Part shown: piece after piece, positions 63,397-64,000 of the stretch
Layout: the number at the start of each line of letters is the position of its first letter
Position numbering within the stretch: position 1 is the first letter of the stretch
Origin: Rhodoferax sp.
GTDB taxonomy: Bacteria > Pseudomonadota > Gammaproteobacteria > Burkholderiales > Burkholderiaceae_C
Length of the DNA stretch: 64,000 nucleotides
Direction: 5' to 3'
Assembly: GCA_031291305.1 (NCBI GenBank)
Contig: JARLJH010000036.1
Location: 1-64,000, forward strand
The notes under the pieces: generated by a model
The model's database searches: none
What the model was told of the DNA's origin: nothing
What the model saw: the letters and a program-made list of their open reading frames with translations, nothing else
Program-made: the position numbers and the translations under genes

Positions 63397-64000
63397 TCAG
63401 ATTTTTTGCAGCTTCTCAATCAAGCCATTGAGTTCATCGAGCGACCCAAACGCGATGCTGAGTTCACCCATTTCTTCCATACGCCCGGCCCGTTTGACGC
63501 GCTTTTTGACGCGCACTTCGACCTCGGCCATGAGCAAATCGGACAGCTCTTCTTCCACCCGCTTCATGTCGCGCGACTTCTCTTTTTTGGGTTTGGTGGC
63601 CACCAGCGAGAACTCGGCGCTGAGTTTTTTGACCAGACCCTCGGCCTCACGCACCGACATCTTCTTGGCACTGATCTGACTGGCGGCGGTGATCTGCATG
63701 GCCTTGTCCAAGCTCAACAACGCGCGCGCATGGCCCATCTCCACGTCACCGGCCATCAGCATGGTCTGCACCGGCTCAGCCAGATTCAGCAGGCGCAGCA
63801 GGTTGCTGGCGGCGCTGCGACTGCGCCCAACCGCCTGGGCAGCAGTCTCGTGCGTCAGGCCAAATTCTTTGATCAGGCGCTGCAGACCCTGCGCTTCTTC
63901 CAGCGGGTTGAGGTCTTCGCGCTGCATGTTCTCGATCAGCGCCATGGCGGCGGCGGCCTCGTTGGGCACGTCACGCACCAGCACCGGCACGCTGTCCAGC
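63397..64000 (-). CDS. parB: Chromosome partitioning protein ParB, C-terminal part
   Basis: The frame is open from the window edge leftward to 63397 (about 201 residues). It shows the end of the CTPase domain (VPVLVRDVPNEAAAAMALIE, NMQREDLNPLEEAQGLQRLI), the HTH (FGLTHETAAQAVGRSRSAAS) and DVEMGHARALLSLD. A charged linker and a C-terminal dimerisation region follow, with VRVKKRVKRAGRMEEMGELS. ParB binds parS near oriC with ParA, so this window probably lies close to the replication origin. The N-terminus is beyond the window. Confidence 0.95.
   Translation of the reverse strand, partial: LDSVPVLVRDVPNEAAAAMALIENMQREDLNPLEEAQGLQRLIKEFGLTHETAAQAVGRSRSAASNLLRLLNLAEPVQTMLMAGDVEMGHARALLSLDKAMQITAASQISAKKMSVREAEGLVKKLSAEFSLVATKPKKEKSRDMKRVEEELSDLLMAEVEVRVKKRVKRAGRMEEMGELSIAFGSLDELNGLIEKLQKI

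Noticed and set aside
62919-63419. 166-codon open frame on the minus strand across the two hairpins
   Set aside because: It is made by the G+C-rich palindromes and overlaps both the parB end and the methyltransferase start; no family pattern.

Overview
The window looks like chromosomal DNA of a Comamonadaceae betaproteobacterium, probably a Rhodoferax or Polaromonas relative. The reasons are moderate to high G+C, a ParB, MnmD, TRAP and RND gene repertoire typical of that family, GTG and TTG starts, and many copies of the short comamonad intergenic repeat with a GGCCTCTAGCCC half and an AGCTAT half. I see no tRNA, rRNA, IS element, prophage or CRISPR array.

Layout. 1-2367: the start of a shikimate-dehydrogenase-like gene, a TRAP binding protein whose membrane subunits survive only as a DctQ-DctM deletion fusion, and a TetR regulator. 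2642-3886: a tandem-HD HD-GYP protein. 4063-10768: a reductive pyrimidine catabolism operon (preT, preA, dihydropyrimidinase, a FosX-like VOC enzyme, an N-carbamoyl amidohydrolase) preceded by a RutR-like operator. 10921-13094: a small secreted protein and a lipase with its foldase. 13590-19881: a BMP-type nucleobase/nucleoside ABC transporter and a CodA-family deaminase in which the CodA Asp314 position is Cys, the signature of 5-methylcytosine deaminases. Together these two blocks could import 5-methylcytosine, cytosine or thymine and degrade them to a beta-amino acid.

20082-23495: a LuxP/LuxQ-like binding lipoprotein and hybrid kinase. 23542-31811: malic enzyme, hemerythrin, a three-gene 2-oxoacid oxidoreductase operon with its own NAD(P) reductase under an FNR/ANR-like box, a CBS protein and a thioredoxin-like protein. 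31831-35927: an outer-membrane barrel, PstS-like protein and EAL receptor operon. 36081-45328: phosphofructokinase, then a DctSR two-component system facing a UbiA-like protein, two DctP proteins and DctQM. 45465-64000: housekeeping and accessory genes (MBL hydrolase, SSB-like, hotdog thioesterase, RND pump, cobalamin adenosyltransferase, FAD dehydrogenase, MnmD, beta-propeller protein, alpha-carbonic anhydrase, Nramp, glutaredoxin, TSUP, TerC, USP, methyltransferase, ParB).

The least explained DNA is a set of five intergenic stem-loops at 8968, 17337, 17500, 63086 and 63249. Their 19-27 bp stems are unrelated in sequence, but every loop begins TCATAC and ends GAAATC. Four of them occur as two head-to-head inverted pairs. 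A second family of 14 short repeats occupies most other gene borders.
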